Positions 54,501 to 61,447 of a DNA stretch of 64,000 bases are shown here, one piece after another. The DNA lies in assembly GCF_003390925.1 (NCBI RefSeq), contig NZ_QUBS01000016.1, forward strand, positions 1 to 64,000, written 5' to 3'. The stretch's first letter is position 1; each line of letters opens with the position of its first letter. A program made the position numbers and the translations under genes. Below the pieces are notes generated by a model. The model saw only the letters and a program-made list of their open reading frames with translations. It was not told where the DNA came from and did no database searches. Source of the stretch: Trinickia diaoshuihuensis. GTDB lineage: Bacteria > Pseudomonadota > Gammaproteobacteria > Burkholderiales > Burkholderiaceae.

Positions 54501-54776
54501 CATTTCCCCGTCGGACGGCTCAAGATCGATAAGTCGTTCGTGCGCGAGTTACCGCACGGCGAAGACGACAAAGCGATTGCGATCGCCGTCATTTCGCTCG
54601 GGCAGAGGCTGAACCTGAGCGTGATCGCCGAGGGCGTGGAGACGCAGGAGCAAGTCGATTTCCTCGCCGACAACAATTGCCATGAGATTCAGGGCTACCA
54701 TTTCAGCAAGCCCGTGTCGCCGGGCGAGATCCAATCGATGTTGCGCGGCGCGCGGCAGGCCATCGATGGCCCGTGA
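51549..54776 (+). CDS. Cache-PAS-GAF-GGDEF-EAL membrane c-di-GMP enzyme
   Basis: A 1075-residue sensor. A helix at about 38-58 opens a periplasmic Cache region (about 60-300) containing NVADRSFFRVQRHGDALFVG. A second helix (about 308-328) leads to a PAS-like part, a GAF domain (about 480-640), a GGDEF domain with intact GGDEF at 721-725, and an EAL domain with EALLRW starting at 850, DDFGTGYSSL and VIAEGVETQEQ. Both active sites look complete, so it may make or break down c-di-GMP. It is the last of a three-gene cluster with porin-like and PstS-like genes. Confidence 0.94.
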   Translation: MSETRTTMGGPAGAVFQRARARMRWLIAYARPRLTQTWLWFPVFAVVLLVLAWGALIDVLEVEHTAATIAAVKSSRELADTYEAQVVRSLVSIDQTLKTVAYAYTVSGDEALGRLQNRDMLPSAIVFQMTITDSRGNVTASTHTVTTRNVADRSFFRVQRHGDALFVGRTRSNRETNAPELVFSRRLSTAAGEFAGVVTLTVDPSYFTSSYDSLRMGRQGFLGLLGTDGTMRVQQTGEDIAWGAAISPASDSADETEELAVQPWDAGVERFTNVRLLHGFGLIAIVGLSKDEQLARYRHDRLLYVGETIVGSVLLVVLTTILSLKSRELSRSQARARRLRQTYSVASEASLDAFFVWERVSADHDLPAPGKAAPSHFVLRDVSRRGVEMMGKARDALIGALPDDVFADRGEGGTAREFSSLFDGGDVAEREWRHVRPDGSAVWLHRQLVRVDDGVVAIVRDVTARKRAEVLRSEQNRVLEMIAASTPLEDVLSALMHLLESQIPDCACVVMLRDEDGLHLRVGAAPSLPEAFSQLANGWTIGPDSGPSGLAIYTHQPVSINNLPGHARHSEFVVKARMQAYSACRAMPILSHEGSALGALTVFAHGERAYDEIEAQTVAMALRIAGIAIERTRAEDSIRHMANHDALTGLPNRTLLADRLGQALAHAHRYARGVTVAFVDLDNFKLINDSLGHHSGDRLLKTIATRMRECVRSTDTVVRLGGDEFVLVLFDDLLDERELRAVIERVRKAIAEPVELEGQAYKVTCSLGLARYPADGEDAQTLLMNADAAMYRAKELGRNNYQFYTAEMNIKVHERLRRREQLGVALDEGQFRLVYQPQIDARTGAVFGVEALLRWDHPVEGTISPADFIPIAEETGLIVPIGDWVLETACAQNRRWQDEGLPPITMSVNVSAHQFLRRGWIEQVAKALARTGLAPHYLELELTESLIMRDLDGSIETMQRLQQMGVRLSIDDFGTGYSSLSALKHFPVGRLKIDKSFVRELPHGEDDKAIAIAVISLGQRLNLSVIAEGVETQEQVDFLADNNCHEIQGYHFSKPVSPGEIQSMLRGARQAIDGP

Positions 54777-55446
54777 TTGAAAACGTTCAATACGGGCGCT
54801 TGAAAATACCGCATCGGTATTCAATGCGCCTGTCATTGAGTTGAAAGAGTTCTCCGCTAGGGATCGAATCGGTTTCATCTGGGATCGGTTTCGTCCTTGC
54901 ATCGGCGCGATTAGGGTTTTTACTTAATAACGTTCTGCCCGTCACACTCGGAAATCTCGCTCGTTACTTAAAACTGCCGTGCGTGGCGCGGTCCGAAATT
55001 CGAATACCCACAGTCTGTTCGCTAGATCACACTTTTTAAGTTTTCTATGCTAGAGTCCGGCGTCAAAGACATCAGAACAGAAGTTTGCTAAGCGTGACAG
55101 ACCACTTCAGCTTTTCAACACAGGACCAACCCACGGATCTTCGAACGTCTACCGTTTGATTAAGCCATCAAGAGGTACGCGCGGATCGGCGATCTCGCTT
55201 GCCTTTGCAGTGAATCGGTATGCGGTCGGGGGGCGTGCCGGTTCATCGCCATGGCCGGGACTCGGTGCGACACAGGTGGCCCAATCGGGCTGCTTCGCTT
55301 CGCCCGCCGTTCCGGTATCTTCGGGGTGATTTTTTCTCCCCCGCCGCAGGACCCGCCCCCCTACGAATCCGAGTCATTTCATCGCGAAGCGTCATGCACG
55401 GCGCCATGTCGATCGCGTGTTTGTGTTTTCCAGTCCGGAGGGGACC
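54777..55446. other. 670-base region upstream of the T6SS operon
   Basis: This stretch should hold the promoter and leader of the T6SS operon. It begins with a hairpin-like element (54795-54830). A TATGCT sequence near 55048 could be a -10 box, but no good -35 was found. No convincing small gene or RNA was recognised. Confidence 0.5.
54795..54830. terminator. Hairpin after the GGDEF-EAL gene, possible terminator
   Basis: AATACCG-CAT-CGGTATT is a perfect inner stem; outer GGCGC and GCGCC arms extend it with small bulges. It starts 18 bases after the stop codon. There is no long T-run after it, so it may be a weak terminator or RNA-stabilising hairpin. Confidence 0.4.
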
Positions 55447-55989
55447 ATGTCCAATAGTTTGCAGAAGTGGGTCGGGCGCAATCGTCCGCCGCGCGTTCAG
55501 ATCACCTATGACGTCGAGATCGGCGACGCGGTCGAAAAGCGCGAGTTGCCGCTCGTCGTCGGCTTGCTCGCCGATTTGTCGGGTCAGCCGGCCACGCCGC
55601 TGCCGAAGCTGAAAGAGCGGCGCTTCGTCGAGATCGATCGCGACAACTTCGACGAAATCATGGGCAAGGTCGCGCCGCGTCTGGGTCTGTCGGTGCCCGA
55701 CACGATGAAGGGCGAAGGCAACCTGAAGGTCGAACTCAAGTTCAATCAGTTCTCCGATTTCCATCCCGAGAGCATCGTGCGTCAAGTCCCGCGCTTGGCG
55801 AAGCTGCTCGAAGCGCGTCAGCAGTTGCGCGACTTGCTCGGCAAGCTCGACGGCAACGACGAGCTCGATTCGATTCTCGAGCGCATCGTCCAAAACTCCG
55901 AAGAGTTGAAGAAAGTGCAGAGCGAGGCGAACGGCGGTGCGGCTGCCCCCAGCGCCGAGCCGGCTGCCGAAGACACGCCGTCGGCATGA
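55447..55989 (+). CDS. tssB: TssB, T6SS contractile sheath small subunit
   Basis: A 180-residue cytoplasmic protein. RPPRVQITYDVEIGDAVEKRELP and FVEIDRDNFDEIMGKVAPRL are standard TssB (VipA) motifs, with a conserved LKVELKFNQFSDFHPESIV. TssB and TssC build the sheath that drives the T6SS tube. CCGGAGGGGACC precedes the ATG at 55447, which excluded the earlier ATG in the same frame. It is the first gene in the operon visible here. Confidence 0.97.
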   Translation: MSNSLQKWVGRNRPPRVQITYDVEIGDAVEKRELPLVVGLLADLSGQPATPLPKLKERRFVEIDRDNFDEIMGKVAPRLGLSVPDTMKGEGNLKVELKFNQFSDFHPESIVRQVPRLAKLLEARQQLRDLLGKLDGNDELDSILERIVQNSEELKKVQSEANGGAAAPSAEPAAEDTPSA

Positions 55990-56051
55990 GCGGCGCGACG
56001 AGGGCGCGCGCCCGTCGTCGCTGATGCAACGAACTGATAAAGGACTATCTG

Positions 56052-57545
56052 ATGGAAACGAATTCCGCCGCCGAATCGTCGGCCGCCGGCGCCGCGACGA
56101 CCGCAGACCTGAGCCTGCTCGACCGTATCGTGCTCGAGGGCAACATGGCCGTCGAACCCTCGCAAGGCGTGTACGCGAAAAAGCTGATCGGTCAGCTCGC
56201 GTCGCAGATCCTCGACGAAGGCATGCGCACGAGCCCGGACAAGGGGGTGGTCGCGATGATCAACGAGCGCGTCGCCGAAATCGACAAGCTGCTCACCGAT
56301 CAACTGAACGCGATCATGCACGACGAGGCGTTCCAAGCACTGGAAGCGTCGTGGACGGGCCTGCACGACATGGTCTACGGCACCGAGACGAGCACGCGCC
56401 TGAAGCTGCGTTTGCTCAACGTGACGAAGAAAGAGTTGCTCAAGGATCTGGAAACCGCCGTCGATCACGACATGAGCGTGCTCTTCAAGAAAGTCTATGA
56501 AGAGGAATACGGCACGTTCGGCGGGTATCCTTACTCGCTGCTGATCGGCGATTACACGTTCGGCCGGCACCCGCAGGACATCGCGCTGCTCGAGCGCATC
56601 TCGAAGGTGGCCGCCGCCGCGCACGCACCGTTCATCGCCGCGGCCGCCCCGAGCCTGTTCGATCTGAAATCGTTCACCGAACTGGGCGTGACGCGCGATC
56701 TGTCGAAGATCTTCGAAAGCGCCGAGCTCGCGAGCTGGCGCAGCTTCCGCGCATCGGAGGATTCGCGCTACGTGTCGCTCGTGCTGCCGAGCTATGCCGC
56801 GCGCTTGCCGTACGGCGCGAAGACGAAGCCCGTCGAGACGTTCAATTTCGAGGAGGACGTCGACGGCACGGACCACAGCAAGTATTTGTGGGCGAATTCG
56901 GCTTATCAGATGGGCTTGCGCATCACCGATGCGTTTGCCAAGTACAGTTGGTCCACGGCGATTCGCGGCGTGGAAGGCGGCGGTAAGGTCGAAGGCATTG
57001 CCGCTCACGCGTACAAGACGGCCGAAGGCGACGTGGTGCTCAAGTGCCCGACCGAGGTGACGATCACCGATCGCCGCGAGAAGGAACTGAGCGACCTGGG
57101 CTTCATCGCGCTCGTCAATTCGAAGGGCTCGAACTTCGCGGCGTTCTTCGGCGGTCAGACGACCAACAAGCCGGTGCTCTACAACAAGGACGAAGCCAAT
57201 GCGAACGCGCAGCTTTCGGCGCGTCTGCCGTACGTGCTCGCGGCGTCGCGTTTCGCTCATTACCTGAAGGTCATCATGCGCGACAAGGTGGGCAGCTTCC
57301 AGACGCGCGGCGGCATCGAGGCCTATCTGAACAACTGGATCTCCGATTACGTGCTGATCAACCCGTCGGCATCGCAGGAGCAAAAGGCTCGCTTCCCGCT
57401 TGGCGAGGCACGCGTGGACGTGACGGAAGTACCCGGCAAGCCCGGCTCCTATCGCGCGACGTGCTTCATCAAGCCGCACTTCCAAATGGAAGATTTGACG
57501 GCTTCGATCCGGCTCGTGGCCGATCTGCCGGCGGCAGCCGCCTAA
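56052..57545 (+). CDS. tssC: TssC, T6SS contractile sheath large subunit
   Basis: A 497-residue cytoplasmic protein with family motifs WTGLHDMVYGTETS, FGGYPYSLLIGDYTFGRHPQDIALL and NNWISDYVLINP. It pairs with TssB in the contractile sheath around the Hcp tube. AAGGACT precedes the ATG. It lies 62 bases after tssB. A perfect palindrome follows, before hcp. Confidence 0.97.
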   Translation: METNSAAESSAAGAATTADLSLLDRIVLEGNMAVEPSQGVYAKKLIGQLASQILDEGMRTSPDKGVVAMINERVAEIDKLLTDQLNAIMHDEAFQALEASWTGLHDMVYGTETSTRLKLRLLNVTKKELLKDLETAVDHDMSVLFKKVYEEEYGTFGGYPYSLLIGDYTFGRHPQDIALLERISKVAAAAHAPFIAAAAPSLFDLKSFTELGVTRDLSKIFESAELASWRSFRASEDSRYVSLVLPSYAARLPYGAKTKPVETFNFEEDVDGTDHSKYLWANSAYQMGLRITDAFAKYSWSTAIRGVEGGGKVEGIAAHAYKTAEGDVVLKCPTEVTITDRREKELSDLGFIALVNSKGSNFAAFFGGQTTNKPVLYNKDEANANAQLSARLPYVLAASRFAHYLKVIMRDKVGSFQTRGGIEAYLNNWISDYVLINPSASQEQKARFPLGEARVDVTEVPGKPGSYRATCFIKPHFQMEDLTASIRLVADLPAAAA

Positions 57546-57566
57546 CGGCGCGCGACCTATGAAAAA

Positions 57567-57590
57567 CGCGGCGCCCGGCCGGGCGCCGCG
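57567..57590. promoter_or_regulatory. Perfect 24-base palindrome between tssC and hcp
   Basis: CGCGGCGCCCGG followed directly by its reverse complement forms a very stable hairpin in the tssC-hcp gap. No T-run follows, so it is better seen as a processing or partial-termination element that could set different Hcp levels. Confidence 0.6.
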
Positions 57591-57623
57591 GCTCCTTTCG
57601 CCACTTATCGCATCGGATCAAAC

Positions 57624-58112
57624 ATGGATACAGTCATCCTGCAGTTCAAGGACATCAAGGGCAACTCGATGATCGACGGCTACGCCGACGGCATCATCCT
57701 GTACTCGTTCAGCCACAGCGTAAGCATGCCGATGAACTCGGATACGTCGAACACGGAGCGCACGATGGGTCGCCCGACGTTCAGCGAATTCTCGGTCACG
57801 AAGGCGACGGACCAAGCCACGCCGGCGCTGTACGCGGCTTGCGCGGCGGGTACGAAGCTCGGCGACGCGACGATTTCGATCGGCCGTAACGAAGGCGGGA
57901 AGTTCATGCTGCTGATGAAGTACGTGCTCAGCAACGCCATGATCTCGCACATCAGCACCGGTGGCGGCAGCTCGGAGATGTCGGATTCGGTCACGATCCA
58001 CTTCACGCAGATCACGTCGCAGTACACGCAGCAAAGCACCGACTCGACGAAGAAGGGTAACGCCTCGTTCGGTTGGGATCTCGCCGCGAACAAGGCAGCC
58101 AGCGCCTCGTAA
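57624..58112 (+). CDS. hcp: Hcp (TssD), T6SS tube protein
   Basis: A 162-residue secreted tube subunit. MDTVILQFKDIKG at the start, SFSHSVSMPMNSDTSN, FSEFSVTKATDQATPALY and a C-terminal ASFGWDLAANK are typical of Burkholderia Hcp. Hexameric rings stack into the injected tube. It lies in the usual place between tssC and tssE, 78 bases after tssC with a palindrome between. Confidence 0.97.
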   Translation: MDTVILQFKDIKGNSMIDGYADGIILYSFSHSVSMPMNSDTSNTERTMGRPTFSEFSVTKATDQATPALYAACAAGTKLGDATISIGRNEGGKFMLLMKYVLSNAMISHISTGGGSSEMSDSVTIHFTQITSQYTQQSTDSTKKGNASFGWDLAANKAASAS

Positions 58113-58175
58113 TCGAGGCCGGGCGCGCCGCCCACACGCGGCGCGCCCCGCGACCGATCGCCCCAGGCTTACGTT

Positions 58176-58625
58176 ATGTCGACCCTCCGTCAAGGCTATC
58201 CGATGCCGCTCTTCGAGCGGCTCGTCGAGGATACCGGCGCTTGGCTCGAAGGCGAGGACGCGCTGCGGCAATCGGTGGCGCGCGAACTCGCGCGCTTGCT
58301 CAACGCGCGCTCGCGTCTGACGATGGCCGAGTTCGCGACGAGCGAATGCGGCGTGCTCGACTACGGCGTGCCCGACTTCTCCGAACGTTCGCTGCGCTCG
58401 GGCGCGGATCGCGATGCCATCTTGGCGGCGGTGCGCCGCGCGATCGCATTGTTCGAGCCGCGCCTCGTCAACGTCGCCGTGAAGTTCGGCTTCAAGGACG
58501 AGACGAGCCGCGATGCCGTGCTCATCGTCGAAGGCGACATCCGCGTGGAACGATCGGTCGAACACGTATTTTTTGAACTGGCGGCCGGGGCCGGGGAAAG
58601 CCCGGACGACCCGGACGGATGCTGA
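58176..58625 (+). CDS. tssE: TssE, T6SS baseplate gp25-like protein
   Basis: A 149-residue protein of the gp25 lysozyme-like baseplate family, with LFERLVEDTG, FATSECGVLDYGVPDFS and AIALFEPRLVNVAVKF. It helps start sheath assembly. Its last bases overlap the tssF start by seven bases. Confidence 0.95.
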   Translation: MSTLRQGYPMPLFERLVEDTGAWLEGEDALRQSVARELARLLNARSRLTMAEFATSECGVLDYGVPDFSERSLRSGADRDAILAAVRRAIALFEPRLVNVAVKFGFKDETSRDAVLIVEGDIRVERSVEHVFFELAAGAGESPDDPDGC

Positions 58626-60394
58626 GCGACATGGCGCCGGACGACATCCTTCAGTACTACAAGCGAGAGCTGTCCTATCTGCGCGTGCAGGGGGCCGACT
58701 TCGCGCAGCGCTACCCGAAAGTCGCGGCGCGTCTTGCGCTGCACGGCACGGAATCGCTCGACCCGCACACCGAGCGGCTCATCGAGGCCACCGCGTTTCT
58801 CGCCGCGCGCGTGCATCGCGATCTCGATCAGGCGTTCCCGCAAATCGCATCGGCGTTGCTCGAGAACGTGTGCCCATCGCTCGCGCAAAGCGTGCCGTCT
58901 ATGACGGTTGCGCAGTTCGAGCTCGATCCGACTCAAGGCAAGGTGACGGCGGGCTTTCGCGTGCCGCGCCATACGGGACTCTCGGCACTGACGGAGGCAG
59001 GGGACGCCTGCCGCTTCCGTACCGCGTGGGAAACCGTGTTGTGGCCGCTGACGATTGCCGATGCGGGCTTCGGCGACGACGCGACCCTGCGCCTGCGTCT
59101 CGAATGCGAGCCGGGCGTCGATTTCTCCGAGTTGGAACTGACTTCGCTGCGGCTGCATCTGCACGGCGATTGGATGATGACGGTGCCGCTCTACGAGCTG
59201 CTCGTCTCGGGTGTCGTCGGTGTGTCGCTCGAACCTGCCGGCGCGCCCCGCGTGCGGCTCGCGCAAGCGGCTTGGCGTGAAGTGGGCTATGCCGAGGAAG
59301 ATCGCGTGCTGCCGCAACCGGCGCACGCGCACCCGGCCTACGGGCTCTTGCAGGAATATTTCGCATTCGCACGCAAGTTCCATTTCTTCGATCTCGACGT
59401 GCCCGCGGGCGCGTTCGGCCGCGGCCGCACTTGCGAGATCGTCTTGCACTTGGATCGCATGCCGCGCTCGCTCGCGCATATCGGCGCCCAGCATTTCCGC
59501 CTCGGCTGCACGCCCGTGGTCAATCTGTTCGCGCAGACGACGGAGCCGATCGTCGTCGACGGGCGCAGCTACGAGCATCGTCTCGTCGCCGAACAAAAGC
59601 GCGAAGCGATCACGGAGATCCATTCGATCGTCTCGGTGATCGCTTCCGATCCCGTCGCCGATCGCGCGATCGTGCTGCCCGGTTATACGGCGGTCGATCG
59701 GATGGACTCGGACGACGCGGGCACGCCGTCGACGTTTTGGTTCGCGCGCCGCGAACGCAGTGTGCGGGGCAACGTGCCGGGCGTCGATACGTATCTGAGC
59801 TTCGTCGATGCGAACCGCAATTTTGCGGCGCCGGCCTCGCCGGTGGTCTATGCGAACGTGCTTTGCACCAATCGCCGCCTGGCAGAGCACGTGCCGATCG
59901 GCGCGCGCATGCTCGTCGAGCGCGTTTCGCGCAACGCGCGCGTGCGGTGCTTGTACGAGCCCACCGCGCCGCGCGATCCGCCGCTCGGCAGTGAGGCGCT
60001 ATGGCGGCTCGTGTCGGTCTTGACGCGCAACTACCACTCGCTCGTCAGCGGGCCCAACGGCCGGCGCGAGTTGCAGGAGATGCTGACGCTGTTCGCCTCC
60101 GATGCGCTGCGCGAACAAGATCAGATTCGTGGCATCAGCCGCATCGGGGCCCGGCACGTGACCGCGCACGTCGGCACCGACGCTTGGCGCGGCTACTGCC
60201 GCGGGACCGAGGTCAGCGTGGAGTTCGATGCCGATGCGTTCGTGGGCGGCTCGCCGCTGTTGATGGCTGCCGTGCTCGCGCGCTTCTTCGCGATGTGCAC
60301 GTCGGTCAACTCTTTTGTCCGGCTCGTGGTCTGCCGTGGAGATGAGATATGGAAGCAATGGGAGCCGATGACCGGTTGCCAGCCGCTGCTCTGA
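58619..60394 (+). CDS. tssF: TssF, T6SS baseplate protein (VasA family)
   Basis: A 591-residue protein. The start APDDILQYYKRELSYLR, GADFAQRYPKVAARL and DPHTERLIEATAFLAARV are the conserved TssF N-terminus. RNYHSLVSG-type (TRNYHSLVSGPNG) and FVGGSPLLMAAVLARFFAMC lie near the C-terminus. It forms the baseplate wedge with TssG, whose gene overlaps by 46 bases. The start overlaps the tssE stop. Confidence 0.96.
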   Translation: MLSDMAPDDILQYYKRELSYLRVQGADFAQRYPKVAARLALHGTESLDPHTERLIEATAFLAARVHRDLDQAFPQIASALLENVCPSLAQSVPSMTVAQFELDPTQGKVTAGFRVPRHTGLSALTEAGDACRFRTAWETVLWPLTIADAGFGDDATLRLRLECEPGVDFSELELTSLRLHLHGDWMMTVPLYELLVSGVVGVSLEPAGAPRVRLAQAAWREVGYAEEDRVLPQPAHAHPAYGLLQEYFAFARKFHFFDLDVPAGAFGRGRTCEIVLHLDRMPRSLAHIGAQHFRLGCTPVVNLFAQTTEPIVVDGRSYEHRLVAEQKREAITEIHSIVSVIASDPVADRAIVLPGYTAVDRMDSDDAGTPSTFWFARRERSVRGNVPGVDTYLSFVDANRNFAAPASPVVYANVLCTNRRLAEHVPIGARMLVERVSRNARVRCLYEPTAPRDPPLGSEALWRLVSVLTRNYHSLVSGPNGRRELQEMLTLFASDALREQDQIRGISRIGARHVTAHVGTDAWRGYCRGTEVSVEFDADAFVGGSPLLMAAVLARFFAMCTSVNSFVRLVVCRGDEIWKQWEPMTGCQPLL

Positions 60395-61437
60395 TCGCCC
60401 GGCTTCTCGCGCGTCCGCACGACTTCGACCTGTTCCAAGCGATTCATCTGCTGGAGCGCGCGCAATCGTGGGCGCGGCCGCTCGGAACGGGTGATGGGAC
60501 CGACGAGGCCGTGCGCTTCGCCGGCCATGTCTCGCTCGCGTTCGAACCGAGCGACATCCGCGCGGTGCGTGCCGATACGGCGCAGCCCGGGCGCACGACC
60601 TACACCCTGACCACGGCGGCGATGACGCTCGCGGGCGCGAGCGGGCCGCTGCCGCTGCCGTTTACCGAATGGCTGTTGGCGCGGCGCGCGGCGCGTGAAA
60701 CGGCGATGTCGGATTTTCTCGACATCTTCAACCATCGCTTCCTGTCCTTCCTTTATCGAAGCCGGCAAAAACATGCGCCGGGGTTGAACGGACGCGCCCC
60801 CGACGAGGCGGCGCTCACCGCGTGCCTGGACGCGCTCGGCAATCTGGGTTTGCGCGCCGGCGAGCGCGGGCCGGCCGGGGCTCGCCGCTGGCTGCGGCAT
60901 GCGGGGCTCCTGGGCGGCGCGCCGCGCTCGATGGCCGGATTGTTGGCAATGCTCTCCGACCGGCTCGGGGTGGCCGTGCGCGGCGGCCAGTTCGTCGGCG
61001 GCTGGCGCGAGTTGGACGCCCGCGATTCGGCGCGCTTATCGGGCCTCGGGCGCGGCGCCAGCCGCTTGAACGGCCGAGCGGTGGTCGGGCGGCGTTGCTG
61101 GGACCAAGCGGCCGGCATCCGCATCGAATTCGTCGATCTGGTTCCCGACCGATTCGACGCGCTGTTGCCCGGGGGCAAGCTGCACGAATTGACCGCCTGG
61201 CTCGTGCAATCGTATTTGGAACAGGATCTCGACGTTCATGTCGTGCTGCGGCCGGCGCCGGGCCCGGCGGCCTGCGCGGTCGGCGGCGCGGGCGCGGCGC
61301 GTTTGGGCTGGACGTCGTGGCTGGGCGCTCAGCGCACTCCGAACACGCGCGAGGCGCAACGTACGCCGCGCGCGCCGGCCCGATTCACCCTGCGCATGGC
61401 GCCGAGCGCGCAAGCATGGCGCCCATCGAACGCGTAA
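60349..61437 (+). CDS. tssG: TssG, T6SS baseplate protein
   Basis: A 362-residue protein with LLARPHDFDLFQAIHLLER near the start, the conserved GASGPLPLPFTEWLLAR and FLDIFNHRFLSFLYR. The last 60 residues are Ala/Arg-rich and less conserved. It pairs with TssF in the baseplate, and the 46-base gene overlap supports coupled translation. Confidence 0.95.
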   Translation: MEAMGADDRLPAAALIARLLARPHDFDLFQAIHLLERAQSWARPLGTGDGTDEAVRFAGHVSLAFEPSDIRAVRADTAQPGRTTYTLTTAAMTLAGASGPLPLPFTEWLLARRAARETAMSDFLDIFNHRFLSFLYRSRQKHAPGLNGRAPDEAALTACLDALGNLGLRAGERGPAGARRWLRHAGLLGGAPRSMAGLLAMLSDRLGVAVRGGQFVGGWRELDARDSARLSGLGRGASRLNGRAVVGRRCWDQAAGIRIEFVDLVPDRFDALLPGGKLHELTAWLVQSYLEQDLDVHVVLRPAPGPAACAVGGAGAARLGWTSWLGAQRTPNTREAQRTPRAPARFTLRMAPSAQAWRPSNA

Positions 61438-61447
61438 CCGAGCCAAT

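Noticed and set aside
55818-57485. 555-residue open frame antisense to tssB/tssC
   Set aside because: Lies opposite well-identified T6SS genes and has no recognisable motif; typical high-GC shadow.
58361-59890. 509-residue antisense frame over tssE/tssF
   Set aside because: Overlaps two conserved genes and contains only shadow-type residue bias.
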